Below the pieces are notes generated by a model that saw only the letters and a list, made by a program, of their open reading frames with translations, was not told where the DNA came from and did no database searches. Positions 7,957-17,559 of a stretch of DNA of 64,000 nucleotides are shown here, in pieces (within the stretch, counting starts at the first letter, position 1; every line of letters starts with the position of its first letter). A program made the translations under genes and the position numbers. The DNA lies in NCBI GenBank assembly GCA_910574835.1, contig CAJTDE010000010.1, positions 62,001-126,000 of the forward strand, given 5' to 3'. This DNA comes from Clostridia bacterium (GTDB lineage: Bacteria; Bacillota; Clostridia; Lachnospirales; Lachnospiraceae).

Positions 7957-9342
7957 CTATTTGCTCAGATATTCATGGATTCCCCTGGCCGCATCCTTGC
8001 CTGCGCCCATAGCCAGAATTACGGTTGCCGCTCCGGTTACCGCATCTCCGCCGGCAAACACGCCTTCTTTGGAGGTTGCGCCCACGTCCTCACTGGCAAC
8101 GATACATTTACGCCTGTTGATCTCCAACCCCTTTGTAGTAGAAGAAATCAAAGGATTGGGTGAGGTGCCCAGGGACATAATCACCGTATCCACCTCAATG
8201 TCAAACTCGGAACCCGGAACCTCAACAGGACGTCTTCTTCCGGATGCATCCGGCTCCCCAAGCTCCATGCGGATACAGCGGATGCCGTTTACCCAGCCGT
8301 CTTCGCCAACCAGGATCTCGGTAGGATTGGTCAGCAGATCAAAGATAATGCCCTCTTCCTTTGCATGGTGAACCTCCTCCACCCGGGCAGGAAGCTCTTC
8401 CTCGGAACGACGGTACACAATATGTACCTCAGCGCCCAGACGCAGAGCGGTACGGGCGGCGTCCATAGCTACATTTCCGCCTCCTACGACAGCTACCTTC
8501 TTGCCGATGGCAATCGGTGTATCATACTTGGGATCAAATGCTTTCATCAGGTTATTTCTCGTCAGATACTCATTGGCGGAGAATACGCCGCAGGCAGTCT
8601 CGCCGGGAATCCCCATAAACTTCGGAAGTCCTGCTCCGGAGCCGATAAATACGGCGTCAAAGCCCTCTTCCTCCATCAGCTCATCAATGGTTACGGACTT
8701 GCCGATAATAACATCCGTCTCAATCTTAACTCCCAGAGACTTCACATTTTCCACCTCGGGAAGCACAACGCCGTCCTTGGGAAGACGGAACTCCGGAATA
8801 CCGTAAACCAGTACGCCGCCCGCCTTGTGAAGAGCCTCGAAAATGGTTACATCATAGCCAAGCTTTGCCAGATCTCCCGCACAGGTAAGACCTGCGGGGC
8901 CTGAACCGATAACCGCAACCTTCTTGCCGTTCTTCTCTGTGGAAGCCTCCGGCTTAATGCCCTGCTCTCTGGCCCAGTCAGCCACAAAACGCTCCAGCTT
9001 GCCGATGGACACCGGCTCGCCCTTAATGCCGCGGATGCAGCGTCCCTCGCACTGGCTTTCCTGGGGACATACGCGGCCGCAGATAGCCGGCAGAGCGGAG
9101 GACTTGCTGATAACCTGGTAAGCAGCCTCAAAGTTGCCTTCTTTTACCTCTTTGATAAAATCAGGAATATGTATCTGTACGGGACATCCTTCCATACATT
9201 TTGCATTTTTACAATTGATGCAGCGCTGGGCTTCCTCCACAGCCTCATCCTTATTGTAGCCGAGACATACCTCGTCAAAATTTGTGGCACGGACCTTGGC
9301 ATCCTGCTCTCTAACCGGTACTTTCTTTAATACGTCTCCCAT
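7957..9342 (-). CDS. nfnB: NADPH-dependent glutamate-synthase-type flavoprotein, NfnB/NfnL large subunit
   Basis: 461 residues, in the family also annotated gltA. Order of motifs: an N-terminal double [4Fe-4S] domain (CINCKNAKCMEGCPV and CGRVCPQESQCEGRC, residues about 40-105), an FAD-binding VIGSGPAGL (about 145), an NADPH-binding VVGGGNVAMDAAR (about 285), and the C-terminal FAD motif EGVFAGGDAVTGA. No glutamate synthase large subunit is near. The gene is coupled (stop/start overlap TAATG) to a ferredoxin-NADP reductase-like subunit, so NADH-dependent reduced ferredoxin:NADP+ oxidoreductase (electron-bifurcating Nfn, cytoplasmic) is the best reading. It links reduced ferredoxin and NADH to NADPH supply. 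Confidence 0.92.
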   Translation of the reverse strand: MGDVLKKVPVREQDAKVRATNFDEVCLGYNKDEAVEEAQRCINCKNAKCMEGCPVQIHIPDFIKEVKEGNFEAAYQVISKSSALPAICGRVCPQESQCEGRCIRGIKGEPVSIGKLERFVADWAREQGIKPEASTEKNGKKVAVIGSGPAGLTCAGDLAKLGYDVTIFEALHKAGGVLVYGIPEFRLPKDGVVLPEVENVKSLGVKIETDVIIGKSVTIDELMEEEGFDAVFIGSGAGLPKFMGIPGETACGVFSANEYLTRNNLMKAFDPKYDTPIAIGKKVAVVGGGNVAMDAARTALRLGAEVHIVYRRSEEELPARVEEVHHAKEEGIIFDLLTNPTEILVGEDGWVNGIRCIRMELGEPDASGRRRPVEVPGSEFDIEVDTVIMSLGTSPNPLISSTTKGLEINRRKCIVASEDVGATSKEGVFAGGDAVTGAATVILAMGAGKDAARGIHEYLSK

Positions 9343-10226
9343 TATTTGTCACCTCCGCAATTTCCGCAGCCGCCGTGATGGGTATCACCCTCCTGGTAAG
9401 CCAGAAGGCGTCTGCCCTCCTCGGTCTTATACATGGCCGCGCGCTTCATAGCCTGGTCAAAATCAATCAGATGGCCGTCAAACTCCGGTCCGTCCACGCA
9501 GGCGAATTTTACCTCGTCTCCTACCAGTACACGGCAGGCGCCGCACATGCCGGTGCCGTCCACCATAATCGGATTCATGCTGACAATGGTGGGAATCCCC
9601 AGCTTCTTCGTGGTCAGACAGGCAAATTTCATCATAATCATGGGGCCGATGGCTACGCAGAGGTCATAGTGATGTCCCTCGCTCACCAGCTTCTCCAGCA
9701 TGGCGGTACCCACACCGTGGAAGCCGTAGCTGCCGTCGTCGGTACACAGATGGAGGTTGCCCACTTTGCTCATCTCATCCTCCAAAATCAGGAGTTCCTT
9801 CGTTCTTGCGCCTACGATAATATCGCACTCGATTCCGTGATCGTGAAGCCATTTTGCCTGGGGATATACGGGGGCCGTTCCCACGCCGCCGGCGATAAAC
9901 ACAACCTTCTTTTTCTTTACCTCTTCCAAATCATCCGTTACCAGCTCGGAGGGCTTTCCCAAGGGACCTACAAAGTCCTCAAAGAAATCTCCTTCTTTCA
10001 AATCCACCATCTTATGGGTAGAAACGCCGATGGGCTGGAACACGATGGTGATTGTCCCGGCTTCTCTGTCGTAATCACAGATGGTCAGCGGAATACGTTC
10101 TGCTGTCTCGTCCACTTTTACGATAATAAATTGTCCCGGCTCGCAAGACTTTGCAACTCTTGGAGCATGAACGACTTTCATGTAGACATTTGCAGAGAGC
10201 TGCTCTGCTTTCAAAATCTTGAACAT
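9342..10226 (-). CDS. nfnA: Ferredoxin-NADP+ reductase-like FAD/NAD-binding subunit, NfnA/NfnS
   Basis: 294 residues; AGGAGG precedes the ATG. The FAD/NAD-binding domain shows RIPLTICDYD and FIAGGVGTAPVYPQAKWL. The C-terminal [2Fe-2S] segment is MCGACRVLVGDEVKFACVDGPEFDGH, with an unusual Gly/Cys/His-rich tail (HHGGCGNCGG). Closest relatives by pattern are Nfn small subunits and PyrK-like/sulfide dehydrogenase beta proteins. The direct overlap with the large subunit supports Nfn rather than PyrK, since no pyrD is present. It binds NADH and one flavin of the bifurcating complex in characterised homologues. Confidence 0.9.
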   Translation of the reverse strand: MFKILKAEQLSANVYMKVVHAPRVAKSCEPGQFIIVKVDETAERIPLTICDYDREAGTITIVFQPIGVSTHKMVDLKEGDFFEDFVGPLGKPSELVTDDLEEVKKKKVVFIAGGVGTAPVYPQAKWLHDHGIECDIIVGARTKELLILEDEMSKVGNLHLCTDDGSYGFHGVGTAMLEKLVSEGHHYDLCVAIGPMIMMKFACLTTKKLGIPTIVSMNPIMVDGTGMCGACRVLVGDEVKFACVDGPEFDGHLIDFDQAMKRAAMYKTEEGRRLLAYQEGDTHHGGCGNCGGDK

Positions 10227-10382
10227 ATGCTTCCTCCTGGAGTATCATTTTTGTACAGTGCCATATCCGCACGCCTTTTGGGTTGACGGACTTCGTCCTA
10301 TAAGGTATATATGCTTATCCACTGCGCAGAATTACTCATCTCTAATATCATAATGCAATTTTCATCAGATTTCAACTAAAAC

Positions 10383-10685
10383 CTACAATTCATAATCAAA
10401 GCAGACCCGGTCACAGGCAGCGGGCTTGATCACTTCCTCCGCCACCGCCACATGAAGGGGGTGTACCTGATAGGCATCCAGATCCTCCGGCGTCTCAAGC
10501 TCTGACACCAATAAAAGCTCGCGGCTGCTTCCATGCAGCTTATTAAGACGCATTTCCGCAAAGGTCAGCCCTTTAATCTGCCCCACAAGGGCCTTTAAGC
10601 GCTTATCGGCTTCGCGGGCCATCTCTTCTTTTTTCTCCGCCGGAAAATCCTCCTTGAAGTTCCACATCACCAAATGTTTTACCAT
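10383..10685 (-). CDS. Dabb-family (stress-responsive alpha/beta barrel) protein
   Basis: 100 residues; GGAGG eight bases before the ATG. It opens MVKHLVMWNFKED and has LVSELETPEDLDAYQVHPLHVAV followed by a V-x-x-R-x-x-FDYE end, the ferredoxin-like dimeric alpha/beta barrel (Dabb) pattern. The biochemical role of bacterial members is generally unknown. It starts three bases after the stop of the zinc-ribbon/TPR gene, so it is the last gene of the ftsK transcript. Confidence 0.88.
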   Translation of the reverse strand: MVKHLVMWNFKEDFPAEKKEEMAREADKRLKALVGQIKGLTFAEMRLNKLHGSSRELLLVSELETPEDLDAYQVHPLHVAVAEEVIKPAACDRVCFDYEL

Positions 10686-10688
10686 AGC

Positions 10689-11633
10689 TTAATCCTCCTC
10701 ATCCATATCCGGGTCATACTGAAATTCCAGCCGGTAGATCTGTACCAGCGGTTCGCTGACCATTCCTTTTTTATTAATTGCTACCGCGCACAGAAGATTC
10801 TCACCCTCCGTCAGCGAAATAGGTTTTTCATAGCGGGTGCTGTCCTTGGTGGGTTCCGTACCGTCCAAGGTATAATAGACGGCTCCGTATTCCGCATCCA
10901 GCTCCAGATTCACATAATAGTGATATGTTCCCTCCGGCAAACTGCAAATGGGCTTCTCCACCCGGTAGGGAAGGAGTTTCTCCCTGATCCCGTCATACTT
11001 GCAGGAATCGATTACCTCCTGAATCAAGTGCGTCTGCTTTACCTCATTCAAAAGCTCCATCAGCTCCAGATAAAGCGCTTCCAGCTCATAATTCGCCCCC
11101 CGTGCCGCATCCTCAATAAAAATTGCATTCTGCATACAGCCTACGGCCAGTTCCTTTGCATCCACCTTTGCATAGGCTTCGGCAAGAAGACGCAGAGGCG
11201 CGGTATCCGCTCCCTCCGAGTCGGACTGAAGGCTCTGCGCTTGCTTAAGGTATGGCAGCGCTTCCTCATAGCGCTCCTCCTCCATAAGCTCCTCTCCCTT
11301 TCGCAATTGATAAGCATAATCATTTCCGCGTCCCATAGAGTGGTAAGACATAAGGAAAATGCCAAAGCAGGCTGCGATTGCCGCAAGGGACGCGAAAAGC
11401 TGCCAAAACAGCTTCGACTGCCACAGCGCTTTTCCTGGCTTTTCCTGCGGGTCTGCTTTTCCGGGTTCTTTATTCGGTTGTTCTTTTATCTTCTCACCTG
11501 ATTGCTCCGGTTCTTCTCCGATTACCAGCTCTTCCAAGGGGTCATAGTCCGGAACAATCTGCAGTTCCTGCATACAGACAGGGCAGTAAATACTTCCCGC
11601 CTCCAGCTCTGCGCCACAATTGGGACAACGCAT
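10689..11633 (-). CDS. Zinc-ribbon membrane protein with TPR-like helices and a chitobiase C-terminal-type domain
   Basis: 314 residues. The N-terminus is a zinc ribbon (MRCPNCGAELEAG and YCPVCMQEL). An acidic/Pro linker leads to one membrane helix (about 95-115, FWQLFASLAAIAACFGIFLM). Residues about 125-220 form paired helices with TPR character (EEERYEEALPYLKQAQSL). Residues about 235-305 have the CHB_HEX_C-like beta sandwich marked by GAVYYTLDGTEPTKDSTRYEKPI. Inferred: a surface-exposed domain on a membrane anchor with a cytoplasmic zinc ribbon. It lies between ftsK and the Dabb gene in one operon; the role is unknown. Confidence 0.8.
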   Translation of the reverse strand: MRCPNCGAELEAGSIYCPVCMQELQIVPDYDPLEELVIGEEPEQSGEKIKEQPNKEPGKADPQEKPGKALWQSKLFWQLFASLAAIAACFGIFLMSYHSMGRGNDYAYQLRKGEELMEEERYEEALPYLKQAQSLQSDSEGADTAPLRLLAEAYAKVDAKELAVGCMQNAIFIEDAARGANYELEALYLELMELLNEVKQTHLIQEVIDSCKYDGIREKLLPYRVEKPICSLPEGTYHYYVNLELDAEYGAVYYTLDGTEPTKDSTRYEKPISLTEGENLLCAVAINKKGMVSEPLVQIYRLEFQYDPDMDEED

Positions 11634-11680
11634 GACTTATTCCTCTTTTCTCTCCCAAAATGCGTTTCTAAGAAACATCT

Positions 11681-14335
11681 TTACACACACTCTTCTATGT
11701 ATCGTTCAAATTCCTCCAGGGTCATTAAAATTTCTCTGGGCTTCGTACCGGCCTCTTCGCCCACTACTCCGGCCTCCGCCAGCTGATCCATAATCCGCGC
11801 CGCCCGGTTAAAGCCAACCTTAAACCATCGCTGCAGCATGCCGATGGAAGCCTTATCCTTTTCAATAATGAATTTCCCTGCTTCCACAAACAAGGCATCC
11901 CGCTCAGGTCCGTCTCCCGAAGCCCCCGTATCAATGGCTGCCGCCTGGACCGTATTCATATGCTCCTCCACCTCATTGCTGTAGGAAGCTTCCGCATTGG
12001 TATCCTTAAGAAATTCCACTACTGCGCTTACTTCCTCGTCGGAGACAAAGGCCCCCTGTACGCGGACCGGCTTGGGATAGCCATAGGGATAGAACAGCAT
12101 ATCGCCCTTTCCAAGCAGCTTTTCCGCCCCGTTCATATCCAGGATCGTCCGTGAATCCACACCCGACGAAACGGCAAACGCAATCCGAGAGGGCATATTT
12201 GCCTTAATAAGTCCCGTAATTACATTTACGGAAGGGCGCTGCGTGGCAATAATCAGATGAATCCCGGCCGCTCTTGCAAGCTGCGCCAGACGGCAGATGG
12301 CATCCTCCACCTCCCCCGGCGCCACCATCATAAGGTCCGCCAGCTCGTCCACCACAATGACAATCTGCGGCAGCTTCTTAGGCTTATTTTCATCCTCAAT
12401 ATCCTCAATCCCCTTGATCTTCTCATTGTACCCCTGCAGATTCCGCACATTGTAGTCCGCAAACAGCTTATAGCGGTTCGTCATCTCCGCAACCGCCCAA
12501 TTCAAAGCCCCCGCCGCCTTCTTCGGATCCGTCACCACCGGAATATATAAATGAGGGATTCCGTTGTACACACTTAGCTCCACCACCTTGGGGTCAATCA
12601 TAATCAGCTTGACCTCCTCCGGGTCTGCCTTGTAAAGAATACTCATAATCAGAGTATTGATACAGACAGATTTACCGGAACCCGTTGCTCCCGCAATTAA
12701 AAGGTGGGGCATCTTCCCGATATCCGTCACCATCGTCTTCCCGGCTATATCCTTGCCCACGGCAAAAGCAATCCGCGACTTATGATTCTTAAAATCCGGC
12801 GAAGCCACCAGCTCCCGGAAAGACACAATCGCATTCTCCGCATTGGGAACCTCGATTCCCACAGCCGCTTTTCCGGGAATCGGCGCCTCAATCCGCACAT
12901 CGGCCACCGCCAGATTCAGCTTAATATCATCCGCAAGGGAAACAATCTTGCTGACCTTCACTCCTTGATCCGGCTGCAGCTCATAGCGTGTCACCGACGG
13001 CCCCTGACTCACATTCGTCACCGTCACCCCCACGCCAAAGTCCCGCAGGATCTGCTGTAAATGAATAGCCGTTTCATGAAGAATCCGATCCGCATCCTTA
13101 TTCTCACTGTTTTTCACCTGCTTTAAGAGCTTAAGAGGCGGATACTGATAAGCCGCTTTCTTAAAAAGCCCCTGTCCGCCGCCAAAAGACCGCGATCCCC
13201 CAGAACCCGATCCCTGCCCGGCCGGCTGCGAAAGAGACGCTCCCCGGGCCAGGGAGCCTTCCGAAACAGCCTCCTCTCTTGAAACAGCAGGCTTCGGACT
13301 TTGCCTGACAACACGAACAGGCAGCTCTTCCTCCTGTTCTTCCTCTTCCAACTCCTCCGCAAAAGACATATCGGCCTCCGGCCGAACAGGCTCCCGCTCC
13401 TCTGCCGGCTCAAAAGCAGCCTCCGGCACAAAGATCTCCGCCTCTTCCGTCTCACGTTCCGCCGCCACGCTTCGCTGACGCTGAATCGGAATCTCAAACA
13501 TTTCATCCAAATCCTTCAGATCCGGGCCGTCATCAAGGGTAATCTCCCGCATCTCATCCGTATGCTCTTCCCTTTTCAGCGTAGTATCCTCCAGGGCCAC
13601 ACCGGAAATCTTCCGTTCTACGCGGCTCTTTTTCCGCTCCTCTTCCTCCTTAGCCTCCCGTTCCTCCATCGCCTTCCTGCGCGCCTCTCTGCGCTCATCC
13701 GCCAGCGCCCTGTGACGCCTGGCGTCCTCCCTGGCCGTATCATAGACCTTCCTGCCGCCCGTCTTAACACCGCTGATAAAAGAGCGCTCCGTAATCACAA
13801 CCACACAGATAATCAGCAGCACCAAAAGCACCAGCCATGCCCCAATCGTGCCAAACGCTCCCGTAAGCACCTTCCCCAGCATCCCGCCGAAAAAACCGCC
13901 CCCGGTCTTATGCTCCGCACTAAAAGCATAGAAAGCCTTAGCCGTCCCGGCTCCCCCTTTCTCACCGCTGACCAGCTGAGCGGCTCCGCACAGCAGAAAA
14001 AAAGCCACGCCCACAGCCACAGCCTTAATCACCGCAATCGTATTCTCCCGATTCGAAATCGAAAACGCCGTCACAAGAAACAATCCCACAGGCAGCACAT
14101 ACGCAAAAAAACCAAACAGCCCAAACATCACACCGCTCACAAAACCGCCGGCCGCCCCGCCAATACCAAAATTACTAATAAGCAGCAACACAGACACGGC
14201 GAAAAGGATGAGCACCAAAATCTCATCCCGAATAAAAGCCGTCTCCTCCCGTCTCTTCGCAGCCGCCTTCTTAGAAGCAGCCGCAGTCCTCTTCTTCGTA
14301 CTGGTCCTGCGTCTACCAGAAGCACCTGATGCCAT
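11681..14335 (-). CDS. ftsK: DNA translocase FtsK/SpoIIIE
   Basis: 885 residues from ATG 14335 (GGGAGGG nine bases upstream; the frame extends to 14449 without a site). Layout: basic Ala/Ser/Lys-rich start, four membrane helices (about 35-170), a long charged and acidic linker (about 190-400), then the RecA-like motor with Walker [10 protein letters not shown] and Walker [13 protein letters not shown]. The C-terminal gamma winged helix ([29 protein letters not shown]) binds KOPS-type DNA sequences in characterised members. The protein moves chromosome DNA through the septum during division or sporulation. FtsK and SpoIIIE cannot be told apart here. Confidence 0.95.
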   Translation of the reverse strand: MASGASGRRRTSTKKRTAAASKKAAAKRREETAFIRDEILVLILFAVSVLLLISNFGIGGAAGGFVSGVMFGLFGFFAYVLPVGLFLVTAFSISNRENTIAVIKAVAVGVAFFLLCGAAQLVSGEKGGAGTAKAFYAFSAEHKTGGGFFGGMLGKVLTGAFGTIGAWLVLLVLLIICVVVITERSFISGVKTGGRKVYDTAREDARRHRALADERREARRKAMEEREAKEEEERKKSRVERKISGVALEDTTLKREEHTDEMREITLDDGPDLKDLDEMFEIPIQRQRSVAAERETEEAEIFVPEAAFEPAEEREPVRPEADMSFAEELEEEEQEEELPVRVVRQSPKPAVSREEAVSEGSLARGASLSQPAGQGSGSGGSRSFGGGQGLFKKAAYQYPPLKLLKQVKNSENKDADRILHETAIHLQQILRDFGVGVTVTNVSQGPSVTRYELQPDQGVKVSKIVSLADDIKLNLAVADVRIEAPIPGKAAVGIEVPNAENAIVSFRELVASPDFKNHKSRIAFAVGKDIAGKTMVTDIGKMPHLLIAGATGSGKSVCINTLIMSILYKADPEEVKLIMIDPKVVELSVYNGIPHLYIPVVTDPKKAAGALNWAVAEMTNRYKLFADYNVRNLQGYNEKIKGIEDIEDENKPKKLPQIVIVVDELADLMMVAPGEVEDAICRLAQLARAAGIHLIIATQRPSVNVITGLIKANMPSRIAFAVSSGVDSRTILDMNGAEKLLGKGDMLFYPYGYPKPVRVQGAFVSDEEVSAVVEFLKDTNAEASYSNEVEEHMNTVQAAAIDTGASGDGPERDALFVEAGKFIIEKDKASIGMLQRWFKVGFNRAARIMDQLAEAGVVGEEAGTKPREILMTLEEFERYIEECV

Positions 14336-14490
14336 AGTTCCAGTCCCTCCCACCAGCAAAAATAAAATAAAAAACTCCAATAAAACCAAACAACCGCTAT
14401 TGTACCATTTTTTTAAACAAAAGTAAATCTCCCAAATCCCCAAAAACATTCACTTCCAAAAAAACCTTCGGCCCCATAACTGTATCGGCT

Positions 14491-14520
14491 CCACGCCAAT
14501 CAGCGGAGTGATTGGCGTGG
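14491..14520. repeat. Perfect 12-bp hairpin upstream of ftsK
   Basis: CCACGCCAATCA, loop GCGGAG, TGATTGGCGTGG. No T tract follows on either strand, so it is not a standard terminator. It lies between the repeat element at 14568 and the ftsK start and could be an operator or a residual mobile-element end. Confidence 0.5.
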
Positions 14521-14567
14521 GTGTGAAAAGTAACAAAAACCGTACCACCCCCACCGTCAGGGAATGT

Positions 14568-14764
14568 CAGAAAATAGGGCGGCAGGCTTTTCCTATATCC
14601 GGTGTCCGGCTGTTCGCGTACAGGGTGTCTGATATGGACGGGCACAGCCTCAAAACCAAACCATCCCCATCCCAGTTACAAAGGCAATGTCCGTACAGAG
14701 CAGACACCCTGTACGCGAACCGTCCGAACACAGGATATGGAAATGACTGCCGCCCTATTTTCTG
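14568..14764. repeat. Nested hairpin element, copy 1 (inverted relative to copies 2-4)
   Basis: The 18-bp outer arms CAGAAAATAGGGCGGCAG (14568-14585) and its exact complement (14747-14764) enclose a 161-base interior. Core blocks CGCGTACAGGGTGTCTG (14615-14631) and its complement (14701-14717) pair perfectly. Flanking the core are GTGTCCGGCTGTT on the left and ACCGTCCGAACAC on the right, the family signature in reverse orientation. The right arm contains the stop codon of the penicillin-binding protein gene, so that gene's terminator is this structure. Confidence 0.85.
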
Positions 14765-16242
14765 ATATTCCCGTCCCCCCAAACCTCAAACACCTTCCTA
14801 GCCACCGGCACCGCATACTCACTCCCCGCCCCGGCCTTCTCAACCAACACACAAACCACAATATCATCCTCCCCCGTATCCGAAAATCCCACAAACCAGG
14901 CATGACTTTCATCCTTATTGCTGGAATACTCCGCCGTCCCCGTCTTCCCCGCAACAGGAAATCCCAGATTCCCCAGCTTGCTCCCGGTCCCTTCCGTCAC
15001 AACCGCTTTCATATACTCCGTCAAAGCCTCCGCCTCCTCCCGGGACATCAGGCTTCCATACACCGACGGATAATAATTCTTCACCACATCCCCCTCATAA
15101 GTCTCCACCCGCTCCAAAAGATAAGGCTCCATCAAAATCCCTTCATTTGCAATGCTGCTCACAATCATCGCCATATGCATAGGACTGGTCAGAGTTTCCC
15201 CTTGTCCGATAGCCGTCATCATCCGCTCCGCCGGCGTAGACCCCGCCTTCAATGTAAATGCACTTTTCGAGTAAGGAAGCTCCAACGGAAGCTCCGCATT
15301 AAACAGCAAGCTCTCGCAATTACTCTTAAAAATTCCTTCCTCCAAAGACAGTCCGATGGAAGAAAAGGCCGTATTGCAGGATTTGGCAAAGGCTTTCCGC
15401 AAATCCTCATCCCCGTGCACATTTTTCCCATAGCAGCTGATCGTATAATTACCTTCCGTCAAGCTGCCCCTGCAATTGAAATGAAAATCCTCATAGGACG
15501 GATTCTCTCTCATATAATTAAGAAGCGTTACAATCTTAAAGGTTGATCCCGGAGGATACAAGCCCTGGAGCGCCCGGTTATACAGTGCGCTCTCACTGTT
15601 ATCCTCTTTATTCAAAGCATCCCAGTCCTCATTTACGCGGTTGGGATCAAAATCCGGCTTGGAAACCATCGTAAGAATCTTCCCGGTCTTAGCCTCCAGC
15701 ACAACCACAGCCCCCCTGTGGCTGCCCAGCGCATCATAAGCGGCCTGCTGAAGCCTTGGTTCCAGAGTGGTGATTACATTATCTCCGATATTTTTTTCCT
15801 CACGAATTTCCTTGGCAATCCGCTCGCCGAAAAAAGCATTGGAGGTCAGCAGGTGAAAATTAGCCAGAGATTCAACGCCGGTTCTCCCGCGGGTGGAATA
15901 ACCAATTACATGAGCGAATGCATTTCCGTAAGGATAACTGCGGACTTCCGTTCCGTCCCCGTCAATTACTGTCTCCGCCAGCACTGTTCCGTCAGAGGCC
16001 AGAAGCTTTCCGCGCACCACGCGGTTTGCAAAGGCATCCTGCCTGGAATTGTAAGGATTATTGATTACCTCCGGGCTTAAAACCGCATCAAAATACACAA
16101 AATAACCTATCAGCAGCACAAAAAGTCCCGTAAAAAGATAAGTTATCATTGTAAGCTCATGATCCTTACCTGATCTTTTCTTTTTTCCCTGCCCCCGTTT
16201 TTTTTGCTCTTGCTTTTGCACGTTGTTTTCGCTCTTTTTCAA
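14755..16242 (-). CDS. Class B penicillin-binding protein (PBP2/SpoVD/FtsI-type transpeptidase)
   Basis: 495 residues. A basic cytoplasmic start, one membrane helix (about 31-52), then the transpeptidase domain with STFK (SxxK), SCN (SxN) and KTGTAE (KTG) active-site motifs. It cross-links peptidoglycan outside the membrane and pairs with the SEDS protein encoded upstream. Start is uncertain: TTG 16242 has GAGGA eight bases upstream but overlaps the ftsW-like gene by 77 bases; ATG 16149 just before the helix is an alternative with a poorer site. The C-terminus runs into the hairpin element, which supplies its stop codon region. Short for an FtsI, consistent with a monofunctional elongation or sporulation enzyme. 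Confidence 0.9.
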   Translation of the reverse strand: MKKSENNVQKQEQKKRGQGKKKRSGKDHELTMITYLFTGLFVLLIGYFVYFDAVLSPEVINNPYNSRQDAFANRVVRGKLLASDGTVLAETVIDGDGTEVRSYPYGNAFAHVIGYSTRGRTGVESLANFHLLTSNAFFGERIAKEIREEKNIGDNVITTLEPRLQQAAYDALGSHRGAVVVLEAKTGKILTMVSKPDFDPNRVNEDWDALNKEDNSESALYNRALQGLYPPGSTFKIVTLLNYMRENPSYEDFHFNCRGSLTEGNYTISCYGKNVHGDEDLRKAFAKSCNTAFSSIGLSLEEGIFKSNCESLLFNAELPLELPYSKSAFTLKAGSTPAERMMTAIGQGETLTSPMHMAMIVSSIANEGILMEPYLLERVETYEGDVVKNYYPSVYGSLMSREEAEALTEYMKAVVTEGTGSKLGNLGFPVAGKTGTAEYSSNKDESHAWFVGFSDTGEDDIVVCVLVEKAGAGSEYAVPVARKVFEVWGDGNIRK

Positions 16243-17551
16243 TCCTCAAATCCTCGTCTTCCTTCAAAAGATACATACCCTGAATCACAGCAAACATAGC
16301 AATGGTAGCCACCATAGAACTGCCGCCGCTGCTCACAAGAGGCAGGGTCACACCGGTGGATGGAATGAATTTGATCGCCCCGCCGATAGTTAGGAATACC
16401 TGAAACCCATAGAGAGTCCCAAGCCCCAGGGCAGCATATTTATAAAAATTGTTTTTGATCTGCATGGCGATATTAACAAACATCATAAAACAGCTCAGAC
16501 AAATCAGAATCAGGCAGACAGAAAAGATTCCGCCAAATTCCTCCGCTATGGCAGAAAACATAAAATCCTCCACCACCACAGGAATCTTGTTCGGCGTCCC
16601 CTGACCAAGCCCCATGCCGAACCATCCTCCCGTGCCAATGGCAAAAAGAGACTGGGTAATCTGATAGCCTTCTTTGTCAATGTATTGGAAGGGATCACTC
16701 CAGGCCATCACCCGCACCCGCACATGGGAAAACAAGTGATATCCCGCCCAGGCAGCCGCGCTCCCGGCTCCCAAACCGCTTAAAAAATAGAGCGGATTTT
16801 TTGCAGCCACATAGAGCATCACCAAATACGCTATAAAAAACAGCAGCGCCCCTCCCAGATCCTTGGAAAGCACCAGAACAATTACATGAAAGGCCGCCAT
16901 AACCGTCGTAAGAGCCACATCCTTAAATGCAGTACTCTTACTGAGCCTTGCCGCCACAAAAAAAACAAAGCTAAGCTTCACAAACTCCGAAGGCTGAAAA
17001 GCAAAGCCTCCAATCTTAAGAAACAGCTTTGCCCCGTTGCTGGTATCCCCAAACACCGCAACTACGGTCAGAAGTAAAAGCCCGGCCCCTCCGTAAATCC
17101 ACGGCAGACTTTGCAGAAAAGAGCATTTGCGTATCAGCAGGGGAATCACCATAGCAAGCACCAAAGACACCGCCGCCATCTGAAACTGCCGCACAGCCCG
17201 ATCGTAGGAAAGGCGGGTTAACATAATAAATCCAATCACCAAAAGCATGCACATATTGTTGAGCACCAAACGGTTAATCTTGGGATAAATGACTCCTGTC
17301 AGAACAATAACCGCTTGAAGCAAAAACAGCTGAAACAGATAAAAAATCAAGATCTTGATCTCTTCTGTCTGAAGATAAAGCACCACATAGGCCAGCAGAT
17401 GGAAAAAAAACATCAGCAGGTTCTGCAGCTTCCATCCGTAATTCATTTCCCCCTGGCTTTTCTTTTTCAAAATGGTAAAGCTCAAAAGGGTATAAAGGGC
17501 TATCAAGATAATAAACGCAAATTTTGATAATTCAACAATCAGATTTGTCAT
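16166..17551 (-). CDS. SEDS-family peptidoglycan polymerase (FtsW/RodA/SpoVE)
   Basis: 461 residues with about ten to twelve membrane helices. SEDS marks: GGFAFQPSEFVKLSFVFFVA, KDLGGALLFF, and a C-terminal FIPSTGVTLPLVSSGGSSMV. Its glycosyltransferase polymerises lipid II and works with the transpeptidase encoded next in the operon, into which it overlaps. A long basic tail (KERKQRAKARAKK) ends the protein. It starts eight bases after the U32 gene stop. Elongation, division and sporulation paralogues cannot be distinguished without phylogeny. Confidence 0.92.
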   Translation of the reverse strand: MTNLIVELSKFAFIILIALYTLLSFTILKKKSQGEMNYGWKLQNLLMFFFHLLAYVVLYLQTEEIKILIFYLFQLFLLQAVIVLTGVIYPKINRLVLNNMCMLLVIGFIMLTRLSYDRAVRQFQMAAVSLVLAMVIPLLIRKCSFLQSLPWIYGGAGLLLLTVVAVFGDTSNGAKLFLKIGGFAFQPSEFVKLSFVFFVAARLSKSTAFKDVALTTVMAAFHVIVLVLSKDLGGALLFFIAYLVMLYVAAKNPLYFLSGLGAGSAAAWAGYHLFSHVRVRVMAWSDPFQYIDKEGYQITQSLFAIGTGGWFGMGLGQGTPNKIPVVVEDFMFSAIAEEFGGIFSVCLILICLSCFMMFVNIAMQIKNNFYKYAALGLGTLYGFQVFLTIGGAIKFIPSTGVTLPLVSSGGSSMVATIAMFAVIQGMYLLKEDEDLRIEKERKQRAKARAKKTGAGKKEKIR

Positions 17552-17559
17552 AATAGAGA

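Noticed and set aside
7957-10226. Glutamate synthase small subunit
   Set aside because: The large flavoprotein resembles GltD, but no glutamate synthase large subunit is present and the coupled ferredoxin reductase-like subunit points to Nfn.
9375-10286. Plus-strand open frame opposite nfnA (303 codons)
   Set aside because: Antisense shadow of a well-supported gene with its own Shine-Dalgarno site and iron-sulfur motif.
13301-14329. Long plus-strand open frame opposite ftsK (342 codons)
   Set aside because: It lies wholly antisense to ftsK, is rich in Arg/His/Pro/Leu as expected from the complement of a GC-biased gene, and has no ribosome-binding site or recognisable domain.
14508-14782. 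Small frames inside hairpin element copy 1
   Set aside because: Frames with peptides such as DTGYRKSLPPYF recur on both strands of every copy because of the palindrome; they are by-products of the repeat.
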